NCBI RefSeq assembly: GCF_000725545.1
Contig: NZ_JNZP01000036.1
Location: 1-64,000 of the forward strand
Reading direction: 5' to 3'
From: Streptomyces exfoliatus
GTDB lineage: Bacteria > Actinomycetota > Actinomycetes > Streptomycetales > Streptomycetaceae
Length of the DNA stretch: 64,000 bases
A program made the position numbers and the translations under genes. The first letter of the stretch is position 1. Each line of letters opens with the position of its first letter. Positions 45,040-54,064 of this stretch are shown one piece after another. Under the pieces are notes generated by a model that saw nothing but the letters and a program-made list of their open reading frames with translations, did not search any database and was not told where the DNA came from.

Positions 45040-46401
45040 TTGCGAGTCTTATTCACCGTCTGGCCCGCGACCGCCCATCTCTACCCGATCATTCCGCTCG
45101 CCTGGGCACTCCAGAGCGCCGGACACGACGTCCGCGTCGCGTCCCATCCCGCTATGGCGCCGACCATCACCGCCGTGGGACTCACCGCCGTGCCGCTGGG
45201 CGACCCCGCCGTCGTCCCCGCCCCCAGAGCGGCGAACCGGCCCCTCTCCCCGGAAGCCGAGGAGCGCCTCGACCTCCTCACCGGACAACTCGGCCTCGAC
45301 CCGGCCGGACAGTACGCGTGGGGCGCCTTCCGCCGCTTCATGATCCCGTGTCTACGGGACTTCCACCCGGCCGACGCGTCCCCCGCCGACCCCATGCCGG
45401 CCGTCGACGACCTCGTCGCCTTCGCCCGCGCCTGGCGGCCCCACCTCATGATCTGGGACCCCTGCTGGCCTTCCGCCGCCGTCGCCGCCCGCGCCTCCGG
45501 AGCCGCCCACGCCCGCCTCATGTGGGGCCTGGACTACTTCGCCTGGGCCACCGAGACCCTCGCCGCCCGACGCGCCGAACCCGGCACGGCCCTCGGCGAG
45601 AACCCGCTGGTCGAAGCCGTCCGCCCGGTGGCCGAACGGTACGGCGTCGGCGTCGACGACGAACTCCTCCACGGCCAGTGGACCATCGACCCCATCCCGC
45701 AGCCCATGCGGCTGCCCACCCGTACCACCCGCACCGTCCCCATGCGCTGGATCCCCTACACGGGCGCAGGACCGCTCCCCGACTGGCTGCGCACCCCGCC
45801 CGAACGGCCCCGCATCGCCCTCTCCCTGGGCGTCTCGGTACGCAAGTTCTTCAAGGACGGCGCCGATCGCGTCGCGGCCCTCCTCGACGCGGTCGCCGAC
45901 CTCGACGCCGACGTCGTCGCCACCCTCGACGACGAACAGCTCGAAGGGCTGCCCCGGCTCCCCGCCAACGTCCGCACCGTCGACTACCTGCCGCTCAGCC
46001 AGCTCCTGCCGACGACCTCCGCGATCATCCACCACGGCGGCATCGGCACCTTCGCGGCGGCCGCCGCCTACGGCGTGCCCCAGCTCATCAACGACGAGGA
46101 GAGCGAGTTCATCGTCGTCGACGACGCGGGCACCCACAGCACCTTCCGCGAACGGCACATGGACGCCCCGCCCACCTCCGCCTACGTCGCGGACCGCGGC
46201 GCCGGTCTCGCTCTCGACCGGCACACCCAGTCCACCGGCGCCATGCACGAGCGGATACGCCGCGTCCTGCGGGAGGACTCCTTCCGCGAGGGTGCCGCGA
46301 GCATCCACCGGGACCTGCTCGCCACGCCGAGCCCGCACGACATCGTCCCGGTCCTGGAACGCCTCACCGTCCGGCACGGCACCCGCGGATCGGAGCAGTA
46401 G
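45040..46401 (+). CDS. Glycosyltransferase, GT-B fold, EryCIII/DesVII-like
   Basis: 453 residues, the size of macrolide-type glycosyltransferases. The N-terminus MRVLFTVWPATAHLYPIIPLAWALQSAGHD has the HLYP-type acceptor-domain motif (shortened here to its key word). The C-terminal donor domain has VDYLPLSQLLPTTSAIIHHGG with the HHGG(I/T)GT nucleotide-sugar motif, and YGVPQL. TTG 45040 lies 8 bp from GGAG. Codon 4 is TTA (45049-45051), the fourth residue of the protein, so glycosylation should depend on bldA. It leads an operon of seven sugar genes, hence the donor is their product. EryCIII/DesVII relatives need a P450-like helper; none is visible here, so this one may work alone. Confidence 0.9.
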   Translation: MRVLFTVWPATAHLYPIIPLAWALQSAGHDVRVASHPAMAPTITAVGLTAVPLGDPAVVPAPRAANRPLSPEAEERLDLLTGQLGLDPAGQYAWGAFRRFMIPCLRDFHPADASPADPMPAVDDLVAFARAWRPHLMIWDPCWPSAAVAARASGAAHARLMWGLDYFAWATETLAARRAEPGTALGENPLVEAVRPVAERYGVGVDDELLHGQWTIDPIPQPMRLPTRTTRTVPMRWIPYTGAGPLPDWLRTPPERPRIALSLGVSVRKFFKDGADRVAALLDAVADLDADVVATLDDEQLEGLPRLPANVRTVDYLPLSQLLPTTSAIIHHGGIGTFAAAAAYGVPQLINDEESEFIVVDDAGTHSTFRERHMDAPPTSAYVADRGAGLALDRHTQSTGAMHERIRRVLREDSFREGAASIHRDLLATPSPHDIVPVLERLTVRHGTRGSEQ

Positions 46402-47553
46402 ATGATCAACGTATTCCAGCCCAGCCTCGGCGAGGAGGAGCTGGCCGCCGTCTCCGAGGTCTTCGCCGGCAACTGGCTCGGACACGGTCCCCGCACCCGC
46501 CGCTTCGAGGCCGAGTTCGCCGACCACCTCGGCGTCCCCGCCGAGAACGTCCTCTTCATCAACTCCGCCACCGCGGGCCTCTTCCTCGCGACCGAGCTCC
46601 TCGCTCTCGGCCCCGGCGACGACGTCGTCCTGCCCTCCATGAGTTTCGTGGCCGCCGGCAACGCCGTCGCCGCCACCGGCGCCCGCCCCGTCTTCTGCGA
46701 CGTCGACCCGCGCACCCTCAATCCCACCGCGGACGACATCGAACGGGCCCTCACCCCCCAGACGAAGGCCGTCCTCGTCCTCCACTACGGCGGTTACCCC
46801 GGCGACATCGAGCGGATCGCCGCCCTCTGCCACGACCGGGGCATCACCCTCGTCGAGGACGCCGCCTGCGCCGTCGCCTCCGACGTCGACGGCACCAGGG
46901 CCGGCACCTTCGGCGACCTCGCCATGTGGAGCTTCGACTCCATGAAGGTCCTCGTCACCGGCGACGGCGGCATGCTCTACGTACGCGACCCGGAGCTCGC
47001 CCGTACCGCCCGCACCCTCGCCTACCACGGCCTCGAACAGGCCAGTGGATTCGCCGCGGCCAAGGTCTCCCCCCGCTGGTGGGACCTGAACGTCCGCAGC
47101 TTCGGCCGCCGCGTCATCGGCAACGACATCACCGCCGCCATCGGCAGCGTCCAACTCCGGCGCCTGCCCGACTTCGTCGCCCGCCGTCGTGCCGTCGCCG
47201 AGACGTACGACCGGCTGCTCGCCGGCACCGACGGCATCACCCTGCCGCCCCCGCTGCCCGAAGGCCACACCAGCTCGTACTACTTCTACTGGATCCAGCT
47301 CGACGCGGGGATACGCGACCAGGTCGCCGCCGACCTCCTCGAACGCGGCGTCTACACGACCCTCCGCTACCCCCCGCTCCACAAGGTGCCCGCCTACCGC
47401 GGCGACGCCGACCTGCCCGGCACCGACCGGGCCTCCGACACCACCCTCCTCCTCCCGCTGCACCAGGGACTCGACGACACCGACGTCCGCACCGTCGTGG
47501 ACGAACTGCGCAAGGCCGTCGAACACCGCCGCGCCGCCGCCCGCCGCGCCTGA
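46402..47553 (+). CDS. NDP-4-keto-sugar aminotransferase, DegT/DnrJ/EryC1/StrS family
   Basis: 383 residues, PLP fold type I. The start codon follows the glycosyltransferase stop directly. FINSATAGLFLATELL, LPSMSFVAAGNAV and EDAACAVAS are family motifs, and Lys182 in SFDSMKVLVTGDGGM is the PLP-binding lysine. It transfers an amino group, usually from glutamate, to a keto-sugar. The SFDSMK-type active site and the gene set point to C-4 amination as by SpnR or DesI, and no 3-aminotransferase pattern is evident. With the 2,3-dideoxygenation genes downstream this gives a 4-amino-2,3,4,6-tetradeoxyhexose. It is not a chain omega-transaminase. Confidence 0.9.
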   Translation: MINVFQPSLGEEELAAVSEVFAGNWLGHGPRTRRFEAEFADHLGVPAENVLFINSATAGLFLATELLALGPGDDVVLPSMSFVAAGNAVAATGARPVFCDVDPRTLNPTADDIERALTPQTKAVLVLHYGGYPGDIERIAALCHDRGITLVEDAACAVASDVDGTRAGTFGDLAMWSFDSMKVLVTGDGGMLYVRDPELARTARTLAYHGLEQASGFAAAKVSPRWWDLNVRSFGRRVIGNDITAAIGSVQLRRLPDFVARRRAVAETYDRLLAGTDGITLPPPLPEGHTSSYYFYWIQLDAGIRDQVAADLLERGVYTTLRYPPLHKVPAYRGDADLPGTDRASDTTLLLPLHQGLDDTDVRTVVDELRKAVEHRRAAARRA

Positions 47554-47655
47554 GGAGAACACCGGAACGGCACACGGCACCGACGCACAGCACCGACGCA
47601 CCGAGCCGGCGGACACAGCCGGCGGACAGAGCCCGCGGACACCGAAAGGCCCACC

Positions 47656-48255
47656 GTGCGCACTGCGGAAACAGCCGTACCCGGGGCGTACGTCATCACC
47701 CCGGACCACCTCACCGACGAGCGGGGCTCCTTCCACGAGGCCCTGCGCGCCTCCGTCCTGGACAAGGTCCTGGGCAGGCCCTTCGTACCCCGCCAGATCA
47801 ACTACTCCACCTCGCGCCGCAACACCCTGCGGGGCATCCACGGCGTCACCATCCCACCCGGCCAGGCCAAATACGTGACCTGCGTCCGCGGCGCGGCCCG
47901 CGACATCGTCGTCGACCTGCGGGTGGGATCTCCCGCCTTCGGCCGCCACCAGACCACCCTGCTCGACGCCGCCTCCGGCAGAGCCGTGTACGTCCCCGAG
48001 GGAGTCGGCCACGGCTTCCTCACCCTCACCGACGACACCTGCATCTGTTACGTGCTCTCCAGCGAACACGTGCCCGGCACCCAGATCGACATAAATCCCC
48101 TCGACCCGGACCTCGCACTCCCCTGGGGATTCTCCGAGCCGCCCCTGATGTCGCCCAAGGACGCGCACGCCTCCGGCGTCGAGACCGCACGCCGCGCCGG
48201 GCTTCTCGCCTCCTGGCAGGACGCGACCGGCGGCGCGCCCCCACCACAGCCGTGA
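47656..48255 (+). CDS. NDP-4-keto-6-deoxyhexose epimerase, RmlC/EvaD family
   Basis: 199 residues, a cupin of the dTDP-4-dehydrorhamnose 3,5-epimerase family. RGIHG holds the catalytic His, and the YVxEGVGHGF and CICYVLSSEH segments hold the second conserved His and Tyr. Members act at C-3, C-5 or both; after 3-deoxygenation only C-5 remains, so a C-5 epimerase giving an L-sugar is most likely. GTG 47656 lies behind GAAAGG. The 102-bp gap before it is the largest in this operon and contains short CCGACGCAC/GGCGGACA direct repeats. Confidence 0.88.
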   Translation: MRTAETAVPGAYVITPDHLTDERGSFHEALRASVLDKVLGRPFVPRQINYSTSRRNTLRGIHGVTIPPGQAKYVTCVRGAARDIVVDLRVGSPAFGRHQTTLLDAASGRAVYVPEGVGHGFLTLTDDTCICYVLSSEHVPGTQIDINPLDPDLALPWGFSEPPLMSPKDAHASGVETARRAGLLASWQDATGGAPPPQP

Positions 48256-48268
48256 GGAGAACACCGAC

Positions 48269-49336
48269 GTGAAGGCCCTCGTACTGGCAGGTGGAACGGG
48301 AACACGTCTGCGCCCGTTCAGCTACTCCATGCCGAAACAGCTCATCCCCGTAGCCAACAAACCCGTCCTCGCACACGTCCTCGAGAACATCCGCGACATC
48401 GGCGTCACCGAAGCCGGCGTCATCGTCGGCGACTCCGAACCGGCCATCCGCGAAGCCCTGGGAGACGGCTCCCGCTTCGGCTTGCGCGTCACCTACCTGC
48501 GCCAGGACAAACCCAGGGGACTCGCCCACTGCGTCGCCCTCGCCCGCGACTTCCTCGGCGACGACGACTTCGTCATGTACCTCGGGGACAACATGCTCCC
48601 CGAAGGAGTCACCACCATCGCCGACGAATTCCGCAGGACCCGCCCGGCCGCCCAGATCGTCGTCCACAAGGTCCCCGACCCACAGGCCTTCGGCGTCGCC
48701 GAACTCGCCCAGGACGGCACCGTCCTGCGCCTCGTCGAGAAGCCCCGCCACCCGCGCAGCGACCTCGCCCTCATCGGCGTCTACTTCTTCACCGCCGCCG
48801 TCCACGAGGCCGTCGCCGCCATCCGGCCCAGCGCCCGCGGCGAACTCGAGATCACCGACGCCATCCAATGGCTCGTCAGCCGCGGCACCACCGTCCACGC
48901 CAGCGAATACAGCGGCTACTGGAAGGACACCGGCCGAGCGGAGGACGTCCTCGACTGCAACAGGCGCCTCCTCGGCGCCCTCCACCCCAGCGTCCTCGGC
49001 GACGTCGACGACCTCAGCGACATCGCCCCCAACGTCGTCGTCGAACCCGGCGCCCGCATCGTACGGTCCCGCATCGAAGGCCCGGCCATCATCGGCGCCG
49101 ACACCCTCGTCGAGGACAGCCACATAGGCCCCGACACCTCCATCGGCCGGGGCTGCGTCGTCCGCTCCACCCGCCTCGCCGACTCCATCGTCATGGACGG
49201 TGCCACCATCGCCCACGTGCCAGGCCTTCGCGCCTCCCTCATCGGCCGCTCCGCGACCGTCCACCCCACCGACCACGGCGAATCCCGGCACCGCCTGGTC
49301 ATCGGAGACCACACCCGGGTCGAGGTCGCCTCATGA
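48269..49336 (+). CDS. Glucose-1-phosphate thymidylyltransferase, long form
   Basis: 355 residues. The N-terminal nucleotidyltransferase domain has LAGGTGTRLRPFSYSMPKQL, YLGDNML and VEKPRHP. The last 110 or so residues form a left-handed-helix repeat region (PGARIVRSRIEGPAIIGADT) as in StrD-type long enzymes rather than the 290-residue RmlA. It makes dTDP-glucose from glucose 1-phosphate and dTTP, the first step of the sugar pathway. GTG 48269 is 13 bp after the epimerase stop, and its own stop overlaps the start of the next gene (ATGA), so translation is probably coupled. Confidence 0.93.
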   Translation: MKALVLAGGTGTRLRPFSYSMPKQLIPVANKPVLAHVLENIRDIGVTEAGVIVGDSEPAIREALGDGSRFGLRVTYLRQDKPRGLAHCVALARDFLGDDDFVMYLGDNMLPEGVTTIADEFRRTRPAAQIVVHKVPDPQAFGVAELAQDGTVLRLVEKPRHPRSDLALIGVYFFTAAVHEAVAAIRPSARGELEITDAIQWLVSRGTTVHASEYSGYWKDTGRAEDVLDCNRRLLGALHPSVLGDVDDLSDIAPNVVVEPGARIVRSRIEGPAIIGADTLVEDSHIGPDTSIGRGCVVRSTRLADSIVMDGATIAHVPGLRASLIGRSATVHPTDHGESRHRLVIGDHTRVEVAS

Positions 49337-50328
49337 GGATCCTGGTCACCGGAGGAGCCGGATTCATCGGCTCCCACTACGTCCGCACCCTGCTCGCCGG
49401 CGGCTACCCCGGCTACGAGGACGCCCACGTCACCGTTCTCGACAAGCTCACCTACGCCGGCAACCGCGCCAACATCCCCCTCGGCCACCCCCGCCTCGAA
49501 CTCGTCGAAGGCGACGTCTGCGACCGCGACCTGCTCCGCGGGCTCCTGCCCGGCCACGATGCCGTCGTCCACTTCGCCGCCGAATCACACGTCGACCGCT
49601 CCCTCGCCTCCGCCGACGAATTCGTCCGCACCAACATCGGCGGCACCCAGACCCTCCTCGACGCCTGCCTGGAGACCGGCGTCACCCGCATCGTCCACGT
49701 CTCCACCGACGAGGTGTACGGGACCATCGCCGAAGGCTCCTGGACCGAGGACCACCCCCTCCTCCCCAACTCGCCGTACGCCGCCACCAAAGCGGCCTCG
49801 GACCTCATCGCCCGCGCCTACTGGCGCACCCACGGCCTCGACCTCTCCATCACCCGCTGCTCCAACAACTACGGGCCCTACCAGCACCCCGAGAAACTCA
49901 TCCCCCTGTTCCTCACCAACCTCCTCGAAGGCGGCACCGTCCCCCTCTACGGCGACGGCCTCAACGTCCGCGAATGGCTCCACGTAGACGACCACTGCCG
50001 CGCCATCCAGCTCGTCCTCACCCGCGGCCGCGCCGGCGAGATCTACAACGTCGGCGGCGGCAACGAACAGACCAACCTCGCCGTCACCGAACGGCTCCTC
50101 CGCCTCTGCGGCGCCGACCGCTCCGCGATCCGCCACGTCGCCGACCGCAAGGGCCACGACCTGCGCTACTCCCTCGACGAGACCAAGATCCGCGAGGAGC
50201 TCGGGTACGCCCCCCTCATCTCCTTCGAGCAGGGCATGGCCGACACGGTCGCCTGGTACCGGGACAACGCGCACTGGTGGAAGGCGTCCAAGCACCGCAA
50301 CGACCAAGGAGAGGGAAACCGCACATGA
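49333..50328 (+). CDS. dTDP-glucose 4,6-dehydratase
   Basis: 331 residues, extended SDR. NAD-binding GGAGFIGSHYV, then DKLTYAGN, AAESHVDRS, the catalytic Thr-Asp-Glu in HVSTDEVYG, and YAATKAASD with the Tyr-Lys pair, all as in RmlB/StrE. It makes the 4-keto-6-deoxy sugar that every later enzyme needs. Its start overlaps the previous stop by 4 bp (ATGA, 49333-49336), and its stop overlaps the next start in the same way. This excludes the much longer upstream reading frame. Confidence 0.95.
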   Translation: MRILVTGGAGFIGSHYVRTLLAGGYPGYEDAHVTVLDKLTYAGNRANIPLGHPRLELVEGDVCDRDLLRGLLPGHDAVVHFAAESHVDRSLASADEFVRTNIGGTQTLLDACLETGVTRIVHVSTDEVYGTIAEGSWTEDHPLLPNSPYAATKAASDLIARAYWRTHGLDLSITRCSNNYGPYQHPEKLIPLFLTNLLEGGTVPLYGDGLNVREWLHVDDHCRAIQLVLTRGRAGEIYNVGGGNEQTNLAVTERLLRLCGADRSAIRHVADRKGHDLRYSLDETKIREELGYAPLISFEQGMADTVAWYRDNAHWWKASKHRNDQGEGNRT

Positions 50329-51629
50329 GCGACCACAAGGCGCTGGTCCTGGACGAGACCCGCAAATACCACCAGGACAGCGAGAACGGCGCGGGCTTCG
50401 TCCCCGGCGTCACCGAGATATGGCCCTCCGGTGCCGTCCTCGACGCCGACGACCGCGCCGCCCTCGTCGAAGCCGCCCTCGACCTCCGCATCGCCGCAGG
50501 ACCGAGCGCCCGCAAGTTCGAATCGGCCTTCGCCCGCCGCCTCGGCCTGCGCAAGGCCCACCTGACGAACTCCGGCTCCTCCGCCAACCTCCTCGCCCTC
50601 TCCGCCCTCACCTCCCATCTCCTGGAGGAGCGGCGGCTACGGCCCGGAGACGAGGTCATCACCGTCGCCGCCGGTTTCCCCACCACGGTCAACCCCATCG
50701 TGCAGAACGGCCTCGTCCCGGTCTTCGTCGACATCGAACTCGGCACGTACAACACCACCGCCGACCGCGTCGCCCAGGCCATCGGACCCCGGACCAAGGC
50801 GATCATGATCGCCCACGCCCTCGGCAACCCCTTCGAAGTCGCCGAGATCGCCCAGCTCGCCGAGGACCACGGACTCTTCTTCGTCGAGGACAACTGCGAC
50901 GCCGTCGGCTCCACCTACAACGGCCGCCTCACCGGCACCTTCGGCCACTTCAGCACCGTCAGCTTCTACCCCGCCCACCACCTCACCATGGGCGAGGGCG
51001 GCATCGTCCTGACCTCGAACCTCCAGTACGCCCGGATCGTCGAGTCCCTCCGCGACTGGGGCCGGGACTGCTGGTGCGAACCCGGCAAGAGCAACACCTG
51101 CCTCAAGCGGTTCGACTACCAGATGGGCACGCTGCCCGAGGGCTACGACCACAAGTACATCTTCTCCCACGTCGGCTACAACCTGAAGGCGACCGACCTC
51201 CAGGCCGCCCTCGGCCTCAGCCAGCTCGGCAAACTCGACTCCTTCGTCGAAGCCCGCAAGCGGAACTGGAACCGCCTCAGGAACGGCCTCGACGGCGTCC
51301 CCCACCTGCTGCTGCCCGAACCCACTCGCGGCAGCGACCCAAGCTGGTTCGGCTTCGTCATCACCGTCGATCCCGACGCCCCCTTCACCCGCGCCGCCCT
51401 CGTCGACTTCCTCGAAGCCCGCAAGATCGGCACCCGCCGCCTCTTCGCCGGCAACCTCACCCGCCACCCCGCCTACCTCGACCGGCCGCACCGCGTCTCC
51501 GGCACCCTCACCAACAGCGACACCGTCACCGAGCACACCTTCTGGGTCGGCGTCTATCCCGGCCTCACCGACGACATGCTCGACTACGTCATCGCCTCCG
51601 TCCGCGAGTTCGTGGAGGCCCACACGTGA
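50325..51629 (+). CDS. NDP-4-keto-6-deoxyhexose 3-dehydrase (SpnQ/ColD/E1-like, PLP and Fe-S)
   Basis: 434 residues of the DegT/DnrJ fold, but the PLP lysine is replaced by His219 in FYPAHHLTMGEGG, the mark of E1-type 3-deoxygenases that bind PMP. A Cys cluster follows (DCWCEPGKSNTC) as needed for the [2Fe-2S] centre of E1 and SpnQ; ColD lacks it. The enzyme removes the C-3 hydroxyl. It needs an electron donor; no reductase gene is in this operon, so the ferredoxin at 32044 or a housekeeping ferredoxin/flavodoxin may serve, as reported for SpnQ. ATGA overlaps couple it to both neighbours. Confidence 0.93.
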   Translation: MSDHKALVLDETRKYHQDSENGAGFVPGVTEIWPSGAVLDADDRAALVEAALDLRIAAGPSARKFESAFARRLGLRKAHLTNSGSSANLLALSALTSHLLEERRLRPGDEVITVAAGFPTTVNPIVQNGLVPVFVDIELGTYNTTADRVAQAIGPRTKAIMIAHALGNPFEVAEIAQLAEDHGLFFVEDNCDAVGSTYNGRLTGTFGHFSTVSFYPAHHLTMGEGGIVLTSNLQYARIVESLRDWGRDCWCEPGKSNTCLKRFDYQMGTLPEGYDHKYIFSHVGYNLKATDLQAALGLSQLGKLDSFVEARKRNWNRLRNGLDGVPHLLLPEPTRGSDPSWFGFVITVDPDAPFTRAALVDFLEARKIGTRRLFAGNLTRHPAYLDRPHRVSGTLTNSDTVTEHTFWVGVYPGLTDDMLDYVIASVREFVEAHT

Positions 51630-53032
51630 CGGCGCCCACCGCTCCCGACGCACCCCCCGTCCTGCGGCCCCGCCGCGACGACCGGCTCGCCGACCGCCTC
51701 GGGCGGTCGGCGGCCGCCGCCACCGCCGGCCACCACCTCCGCACCGACGAGGTCGCGACCTGGCTCGACGAACGCCGCAGGGCGCACCACTTCCGCGTCG
51801 ACCGCATCCCCTTCGCCGACCTCGACGGCTGGTCCTTCGAGAGCACCACCGGCAACCTCGTCCACCGCAGCGGCCGCTTCTTCACCGTCGAGGGACTCGA
51901 CGTCACCGTCGGCCGGGGCCCGACCGCCCACCACTGGCAACAACCCGTCATCAACCAGCCCGAGGTCGGCATCCTCGGCATCCTCGCCAAGGAATTCGAC
52001 GGGATCCTGCACTTCCTCATGCAGGCGAAGATGGAACCGGGCAACCCCAACCTGCTCCAGCTCTCGCCGACCGTCCAGGCCACCCGCAGCAACTACACCA
52101 AGGTCCACCAGGGCTCCGACGTGAAGTACCTCGACCACTTCACCGACCCCCGCCGCGCCCGGGTCCTCGCCGACACGCTCCAGTCCGAACACGGCTCCTG
52201 GTTCTACCGCAAGGCCAACCGCAACGTCGTCGTCGAAACCGACGACGACGTCCCCCTCGACGACGACTTCTGCTGGCTCACCCTCGGCCAGATCGGCCGG
52301 CTGCTCCAGCAGAGCAACACCGTCAACATGGACGCCCGTACCGTCCTCGCCTGCGTCCCCGTCGCCCACGACGAGTCCCACGCCCTCCACTCCGACACCG
52401 AACTCCGCTCCTGGATCACCCGCGAACGCTCCCGCCACGACCTCCACGCCCACCGCATCCCCCTCGCCCACGTCACCGACTGGACCCGCGACGCGGAAAC
52501 CATCAGCCACGACCAGGGCCGCTACTTCAAGGTCACCGCCGTCTCCGTACAAGCCGGCAACCGCGAGGTCCCCGGCTGGACCCAGCCCCTCTTCGAACCG
52601 GTCGGACTCGGCATCACCGCCTTCGCCTTCCGTCACTTCTCCGGCGTCCCCCACCTGCTCGCCCACGCCCGCGTCGAAGCCGGCTTCCTCGACACCGTCG
52701 AACTCGGCCCCACCGTGCAGTACACCCCCGACAACTTCACCCACCTCACCGGCGACGACCGCCCGCTCTTCCTCGACGCGATACGCGCCGCCCCGCCGAA
52801 CGCCATCCGCTACGAAAGCGTCCACGCCGAAGAGGGCGGCCGCTTCCTCAACGCCGAGAGCCGCTACCTCCTCGTCGACGCCGACGCAGCCGGCATCCCC
52901 GGCGACCCCCCACCCGGCTACCGCTGGACCACCCCGGGACAGTTCACCCACCTGCTCCGGCACGGCCACTACGTCAACGTCCAGGCCCGCACCCTCCTCG
53001 CGGTCCTCAACAGCGGCTCCGTCACCCTGTGA
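51626..53032 (+). CDS. NDP-hexose 2,3-dehydratase
   Basis: 468 residues, GTG start overlapping the previous stop (GTGA). Two tandem half-repeats of about 210 residues are visible: FRVDRIPFADLDGWSFE...GRFFTVEGLDV and HRIPLAHVTDWTRDAE...GRYFKVTAVSV, and each carries GLG/GIL...EFDG-FRHFSG and QLSPTVQAT / ELGPTVQYT. This is the SpnO/TylCVI/EryBVI family, which removes water from the 4-keto sugar to give a 2-deoxy-3,4-diketo intermediate. It acts directly before the 3-ketoreductase that follows. Confidence 0.95.
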   Translation: MTAPTAPDAPPVLRPRRDDRLADRLGRSAAAATAGHHLRTDEVATWLDERRRAHHFRVDRIPFADLDGWSFESTTGNLVHRSGRFFTVEGLDVTVGRGPTAHHWQQPVINQPEVGILGILAKEFDGILHFLMQAKMEPGNPNLLQLSPTVQATRSNYTKVHQGSDVKYLDHFTDPRRARVLADTLQSEHGSWFYRKANRNVVVETDDDVPLDDDFCWLTLGQIGRLLQQSNTVNMDARTVLACVPVAHDESHALHSDTELRSWITRERSRHDLHAHRIPLAHVTDWTRDAETISHDQGRYFKVTAVSVQAGNREVPGWTQPLFEPVGLGITAFAFRHFSGVPHLLAHARVEAGFLDTVELGPTVQYTPDNFTHLTGDDRPLFLDAIRAAPPNAIRYESVHAEEGGRFLNAESRYLLVDADAAGIPGDPPPGYRWTTPGQFTHLLRHGHYVNVQARTLLAVLNSGSVTL

Positions 53033-54003
53033 CCCCGCACCCCGCCCCCCTCCGCGTCGGCGTCCTCGGCTGCGCCGACATCGCCCTGCGCCGGATGCTC
53101 CCCGCCTTCGCCGCCTCACCCGCCGCCGCACTCGTCGCCGTCGCCAGCCGCGAACCGGCGAAGGCGGCGGCCACCGCTGCCCGCCACGGCTGCCGCCCCG
53201 TCCACGGCTACGAGGCACTCCTCGACGACGACACCATCGACGCCGTGTACGTACCGCTGCCGGCCGCCCTTCACGCCCGCTGGGTCGAAGCCGCGCTCAC
53301 CGCCGGCAAACACGTCCTGGCAGAGAAACCCCTGACGACCCACGCTCCGACCACGGCCCGGCTGCTGGCCCTCGCCAGATCCCGCCGACGGGTCCTCATG
53401 GAGAACGTCATGTTCGTCCACCACCGCCGGCACACCACCGTCCGCACCCTGGTCGCCGAGGGCGCCATCGGCGAGCTCCGCGCCTTCCGCGCCGCGTTCT
53501 GCGTCCCCCGGCGCCCCGCCACCGACATCCGCCTGCGCCCCGAACTCGGCGGCGGCGCCCTGTGGGACACCGGCGTCTACCCCCTCCGTGCCGCCCTGCA
53601 CCACCTCGGCACCGGCCTGCGCACCACCGGTGCCGTCCTCACCCGGCCCGATGAGCACGCCGTGGACACCGCGGGCGCGGCCCTGCTGCACACCCCCGAC
53701 GGCGTCCCCGTCCATCTCGACTTCGGCCTGGACCACGTCTACCTCAACGCGTATGAGATCGTCGGCAGCCACGGCCGCATCCACGTCGACCGCGCCTTCA
53801 CCCCGCCCCCCGACCACACCCCCGCCATCCGCCTCGACACCCCTGACGGCACCCGCACCGTCCCCGTACCCCCCGACGACCAGGTCGCCAACAGCGTCGC
53901 CGCCTTCGTCGCCGCCGTCCGCGACGACATCCCACCCGACCCCGTCGTCCTCGAACAGGCCACGCTCCTCGACGCAATCCGCACGGCGACCACCACCCCG
54001 TGA
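53029..54003 (+). CDS. NDP-hexose 3-ketoreductase, Gfo/Idh/MocA family
   Basis: 324 residues. Rossmann start VGVLGCADIALRRMLPAF, the catalytic AEKPLTTH (EKP lysine), VMFVHHRRH, and LGGGALWDTGVYPLRAA are as in SpnN and KijD10. It reduces the unstable 3,4-diketo sugar from the previous enzyme at C-3. GTG 53029 overlaps the previous stop (GTGA). It is the last gene of the sugar operon and a terminator follows within 45 bp. Confidence 0.93.
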   Translation: MTPHPAPLRVGVLGCADIALRRMLPAFAASPAAALVAVASREPAKAAATAARHGCRPVHGYEALLDDDTIDAVYVPLPAALHARWVEAALTAGKHVLAEKPLTTHAPTTARLLALARSRRRVLMENVMFVHHRRHTTVRTLVAEGAIGELRAFRAAFCVPRRPATDIRLRPELGGGALWDTGVYPLRAALHHLGTGLRTTGAVLTRPDEHAVDTAGAALLHTPDGVPVHLDFGLDHVYLNAYEIVGSHGRIHVDRAFTPPPDHTPAIRLDTPDGTRTVPVPPDDQVANSVAAFVAAVRDDIPPDPVVLEQATLLDAIRTATTTP

Positions 54004-54013
54004 ACACGCGAAG

Positions 54014-54046
54014 AAGGGGCCGCGCACCCCACGCGCGCGGCCCCTT
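54014..54046. terminator. Bidirectional terminator between sugar operon and SDR gene
   Basis: AAGGGGCCGCGC (54014-54025) pairs perfectly with 54035-54046 across a 9-nt loop, between convergent stops at 54003 and 54065. Confidence 0.87.
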
Positions 54047-54064
54047 CCCCTCCCGTTCCAAGGA

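Noticed and set aside
46402..47553. Chain omega-transaminase for the polyketide aldehyde
   Set aside because: It is a DegT/DnrJ-family sugar aminotransferase by fold and motifs, and lies within the sugar operon.
48868..49332. N-terminal extension of the 4,6-dehydratase
   Set aside because: The extension is a shadow of the thymidylyltransferase gene; the true ATG at 49333 overlaps the stop and begins the NAD-binding motif.
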